Assembly: GCA_029256565.1 (NCBI GenBank)
Contig: JAQSXQ010000090.1
Span: 1 to 7,518 of the forward strand
DNA: 7,518 bases
Direction: 5' to 3'
Origin: Mycobacterium sp.
Lineage (GTDB): Bacteria; Actinomycetota; Actinomycetes; Mycobacteriales; Mycobacteriaceae
Within the stretch, counting starts at the first letter, position 1, and each line of letters starts with the position of its first letter. The translations under genes and the position numbers were made by a program. Positions 5,374 to 7,518 of the stretch are shown in pieces. The notes under the pieces are model-generated. The model was not told the origin of the DNA. It ran no database searches and worked only from the letters and a program-made list of their open reading frames with translations.

Positions 5374-6702
5374 TCATTCGACGGCGCCGGTGAGTTGCAT
5401 GTCGGCCAGCGCCTGACCGACCGCATCCCGCAGGGCCGCGCGGGTGTTCGTTCCGCCGGGCACCCAACTGGCCACCGACACCGACATGCGGCCATGAATG
5501 CGCGTGCAGCCCAGGAAGAGTGAGCCGCCCATCCGGTCGAGGACCTTCGTCGTGACCTTGGGCTCGAGCAGCCTGGCCGCGAAGTAGTCGGCATCGGTGC
5601 CGTCGGGGCGGTTGACCTCCGCTGCGAACTCGCCGAGGTTCGAGCAGCCGATCGGACTGCCCACCTGCTGCACCATGCCCTCGAGTCGGCGCACCAGCGG
5701 CGCCGGGGTCAGCGGTACCAGCGCCAGGGGGCCGAGCAGTTCGTTGGGCGCCTCGGCGAGAGCGGTCAACGCCCGCTTGATGTCCCGGCGCAGATCGGCG
5801 AGATCGGTGACGACCTTCGCGGGGTCGGCCACGACCGTCGCCTCGGTGAGTGCGTTGGCGCGGGTATCACCGGGTGCGCGCTCGCTGACGGGCAGCGACA
5901 GCCTGACGAACCCGTCGTCGCCCACCCGGCCGAGGAGTTGCCCGAGCCGGGCTCCGAAGCCGGCGAACAACGCATTGCTGGTGCCGTTGAGGCTCTTCGC
6001 CCGCTCGTCCCAGTGCTCGAGGTCGATGAACACCGTTGCGTTGGGCACGACGATCTGCTCGGCCGTGCCGCGTCCCCGCTGCTTGGAACCCGACTTGGCC
6101 GACGTCGCCAGGTTCTCGCGCTCCGCCCGCGCCACCCGAGCGGCCGAGGCCACCGCCCTGGCCATGTCCGGCACGTCCCGCACGGTCTGCCGGGCGTCCT
6201 CACGCACCGACCGCGCCCGGGTACGGGAGCCCGGCGGCGGGTACCCGAGGTCGCGTCGCACACCGTTCACCGCGTCGGAGATCGCGATGTGGATTGCCAT
6301 CGCGTCGCCGACCGAATGCGACACCACCAGCGTCACCGCCGCCCCGCCGTTGGTGAGGGGCTGCACGCCGAGATGCCACGACGGCCCGGCCTGCGGATCG
6401 ATGGGAACCCGGACGCGCTCGTCGGCCCACAGCCAGACGTCCTCGCGGCGACGGTCCTCGGCCGCGATCTCGATGGCCGCGGGACCCGGTGCGGCAACCC
6501 ACCTGTCGCGGCCGAAGGGGAGCGGCGAACGCTCGATGCGCCTGCCCAGCAGGCCGAATCCGAGGTTGGCGTGGAACCGGCGCAATCCCCGAAGGTCGAC
6601 TGGACGGTCGTAGATCCAGGTGAACTGGATCAGCGGGCCGCGGCCAAGTGCCCTCAGCGCGAGGAACGAGCCCTGGTCGATGTAGGCGAGCGTGTTGTCC
6701 AC
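5374..6702 (-). CDS. Condensation/WS-DGAT-like acyltransferase-fold protein
   Basis: This 442-residue soluble protein belongs by pattern to the CoA-dependent acyltransferase superfamily (WS/DGAT, PapA and NRPS condensation proteins). The active-site HxxxD is HSVGD at residues 129-133 in TLVVSHSVGDAMA; alanine follows where HHxxxDG enzymes have glycine, and the first histidine is serine. The N-terminal lobe spans about 1-190. A basic, probably flexible linker follows (about 165-225). The C-terminal lobe includes LSLPVSERAPGDTRANALTE and, near 340-370, IGCSNLGEF, which resembles the SN(V/L)GP segment of WS/DGAT proteins. Acyl transfer in lipid metabolism is plausible, but the substrate is unknown. 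The start is GTG; the preceding gene's TAG stop is in frame 9 bases upstream, so no longer form exists. No Shine-Dalgarno is seen, so it is probably translated by coupling to the S4 gene. It converges on ileS with 3 bp between the stop codons. Confidence 0.85.
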   Translation of the reverse strand: MDNTLAYIDQGSFLALRALGRGPLIQFTWIYDRPVDLRGLRRFHANLGFGLLGRRIERSPLPFGRDRWVAAPGPAAIEIAAEDRRREDVWLWADERVRVPIDPQAGPSWHLGVQPLTNGGAAVTLVVSHSVGDAMAIHIAISDAVNGVRRDLGYPPPGSRTRARSVREDARQTVRDVPDMARAVASAARVARAERENLATSAKSGSKQRGRGTAEQIVVPNATVFIDLEHWDERAKSLNGTSNALFAGFGARLGQLLGRVGDDGFVRLSLPVSERAPGDTRANALTEATVVADPAKVVTDLADLRRDIKRALTALAEAPNELLGPLALVPLTPAPLVRRLEGMVQQVGSPIGCSNLGEFAAEVNRPDGTDADYFAARLLEPKVTTKVLDRMGGSLFLGCTRIHGRMSVSVASWVPGGTNTRAALRDAVGQALADMQLTGAVE

Positions 6703-6711
6703 GCGGTCATG

Positions 6712-6927
6712 CTATGCACGGGCCACCCGCGCCGTGGACCCGCCGATGGTCACCTCGTCACCGGGGTGCAGCTGACGGCCGCGGCGGACCTCGACCTCGC
6801 CGTTGACGGTGACGAGACCGTCGGCGATCGCAGCCTTCGCGTCCGAACCGCTGTCGATGAGCGACGACAGCTTCAGGAACTGGCCAAGACGGATGGATTC
6901 GTCGCCGATCGGCACGTCGTGGTCCAT
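6712..6927 (-). CDS. Small S4-domain RNA-binding protein
   Basis: This 71-residue protein is almost entirely one S4 RNA-binding fold. Residues 11-25 (SIRLGQFLKLSSLID) and 27-37 (GSDAKAAIADG) form the two helices, and 38-62 (LVTVNGEVEVRRGRQLHPGDEV) the typical strand-turn part with VNG and GD. It resembles the free-standing YbcJ/YaaA-type S4 proteins and the S4 part of pseudouridine synthases and ribosomal protein S4. It probably binds structured RNA, but no target is evident. The ATG at 6927 is chosen; a TTG at 6951 would add eight residues unlike the domain. A TAGCCT -10-like box lies 7 bases upstream of the ATG, with no clear Shine-Dalgarno. The acyltransferase-like gene follows after 9 bases, so the two form an operon. 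Its start codon overlaps, on the opposite strand, the first available ATG of the dinB frame. Confidence 0.88.
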   Translation of the reverse strand: MDHDVPIGDESIRLGQFLKLSSLIDSGSDAKAAIADGLVTVNGEVEVRRGRQLHPGDEVTIGGSTARVARA

Positions 6928-7518
6928 GGCCGTCAGGCTAGTCCCGGGCAAGTCGGCATTGGCCTCTCTGACGCGTCCGACGCTGCGGGGCAGGCCCGTG
7001 CTCGTCGGCGGACTCGGCGGACGCGGGGTGGTCGCCGGAGCCAGTTACGAGGCAAGGGTGTTCGGCGCCAGGTCGGCGATGCCGATGCACCAGGCGCGCA
7101 GGCAAGTCGGTGCCGCGGCAGTGGTCCTGCCCCCGCGCGGCGTCGTCTACGGCGTCGCCAGCCGAAGAGTCCTCGAAACCGTGCGGGCAGTGGTCCCCGT
7201 CCTCGAACAGCTGTCCTTCGACGAGGCGTTCGGTGAGCCCGCCGAACTGGTCGGTGCCACGGCGGCCGAGGTGGAGGCGTTCTGCGAGGACCTGCGCGCC
7301 AGGGTGCGGTCCGAGACCGGTCTCGTGGCGTCGGTGGGCGCGGGCTCGGGCAAGCAGATCGCGAAGATCGCCTCCGACCTCGCCAAGCCCGACGGCGTCC
7401 GCGTGGTCGACCGGGCCACCGAGAAGGCCGTGCTCGCCGGCCTGCCGGTGCGGCGGCTGTGGGGGATCGGACCGGTCGCCGAGGACCGTCTGCACCGGCT
7501 GGGCATCGATACCATCGG
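6926..7518 (+). CDS. dinB: DinB-type Y-family DNA polymerase, N-terminus abnormal, runs off window
   Basis: The family performs error-prone translesion DNA synthesis. From 6971 the frame encodes TRPTLRGRPVLVGGLGGRG and continues without a break to the window end, nearly matching M. tuberculosis DinX as recalled. Visible motifs are VVAGASYEAR and FGARSAMP (incoming nucleotide region), SFDEAF with D at 7220-7222 and E at 7223-7225 (palm metal ligands), VGAGSGKQIAKIASDLAKPDG, and the helix-hairpin-helix LWGIGPVAEDRLHRLGIDTIG. Thumb end, little finger and any C-terminal tail lie outside. Before TRPTL the family has about 20 residues with LDMDAFFASVEQ, holding the first catalytic aspartate and the steric-gate aromatic. 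Here the in-frame sequence is MAVRLVPGKSALASL instead, and no other frame on this strand contains the motif. The first ATG in frame is 6926; TTG at 6959 is an alternative. No Shine-Dalgarno is seen. Without that segment it should not polymerise; it may be a decaying gene, a non-catalytic relative, or an assembly error. Confidence 0.88.
   Translation, partial: MAVRLVPGKSALASLTRPTLRGRPVLVGGLGGRGVVAGASYEARVFGARSAMPMHQARRQVGAAAVVLPPRGVVYGVASRRVLETVRAVVPVLEQLSFDEAFGEPAELVGATAAEVEAFCEDLRARVRSETGLVASVGAGSGKQIAKIASDLAKPDGVRVVDRATEKAVLAGLPVRRLWGIGPVAEDRLHRLGIDTI
6935..6940 (-). promoter_or_regulatory. Candidate -10 box of the S4/acyltransferase operon
   Basis: The minus strand reads TAGCCT (TANNNT), 7 bases before the ATG at 6927, predicting transcription start at 6928 or 6927 and a nearly leaderless mRNA. 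It lies inside the abnormal 5' part of the dinB frame. Support is by spacing only. Confidence 0.3.

Noticed and set aside
5938..7236. Plus-strand open frame of 432 codons across three minus-strand genes and dinB (also 5597-6613)
   Set aside because: It lies antisense to two clear minus-strand genes and out of frame with dinB, and has Arg/Gly-rich shadow composition.
6938..7495. Minus-strand open frame opposite dinB
   Set aside because: The plus frame encodes conserved polymerase motifs; the minus frame has no recognisable domain.

Overview
The window reads as chromosomal DNA of a mycobacterium (Mycobacterium/Mycolicibacterium type). The DNA is GC-rich, IleS is the long eukaryote-like type known from M. 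tuberculosis, the ileS leader carries the actinobacterial ileS T-box, and a mycobacterial DinX/DinB-like Y-family polymerase lies close by. Several likely promoters are TANNNT -10 boxes placed about 7 bases before an ATG, the usual layout of leaderless mycobacterial transcripts.

Left block (1-1902): a small two-gene unit on the minus strand encodes a 121-residue XRE-like helix-turn-helix protein followed by a seven-helix membrane protein. Facing it across about 136 bp is a plus-strand gene for a 204-residue protein that looks like the C-terminal lobe of a condensation/acyltransferase domain without its catalytic lobe. The divergent control region holds two candidate leaderless promoters and a TCCCA-N4-TGGGA inverted repeat, a plausible operator for the helix-turn-helix protein. 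The function of this block is not recognised.

Central block (1903-5370): ileS with a long 5' leader. A duplicated TAGAAT -10 motif lies partly inside a 21-bp perfect palindrome. It is followed by a T-box riboswitch with an AUC specifier and the GGGTGGTACCGCG T-box sequence. No terminator is seen; the Shine-Dalgarno can instead pair with an upstream segment, as expected for translational control by uncharged tRNA-Ile. The coding region starts at a GTG just after that Shine-Dalgarno.

Right block (5371-7518): convergent with ileS, only 3 bp away, is a minus-strand pair: an S4-domain RNA-binding protein followed by a 442-residue condensation/WS-DGAT-like protein with an HSVGD motif. Divergent from them is a dinB-type gene that runs off the window. 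Its body is well conserved, but the N-terminal LDMDAFF segment, which carries the first catalytic aspartate and the steric gate, is absent. The open frame starts at the same CCATGG as the S4 gene.

The clearest oddities are the missing 5' end of dinB, the regulatory architecture of the ileS leader, and the uncharacterised regulator/membrane protein/half-condensation-domain cluster. No mobile element, CRISPR array, tRNA or rRNA gene was seen.
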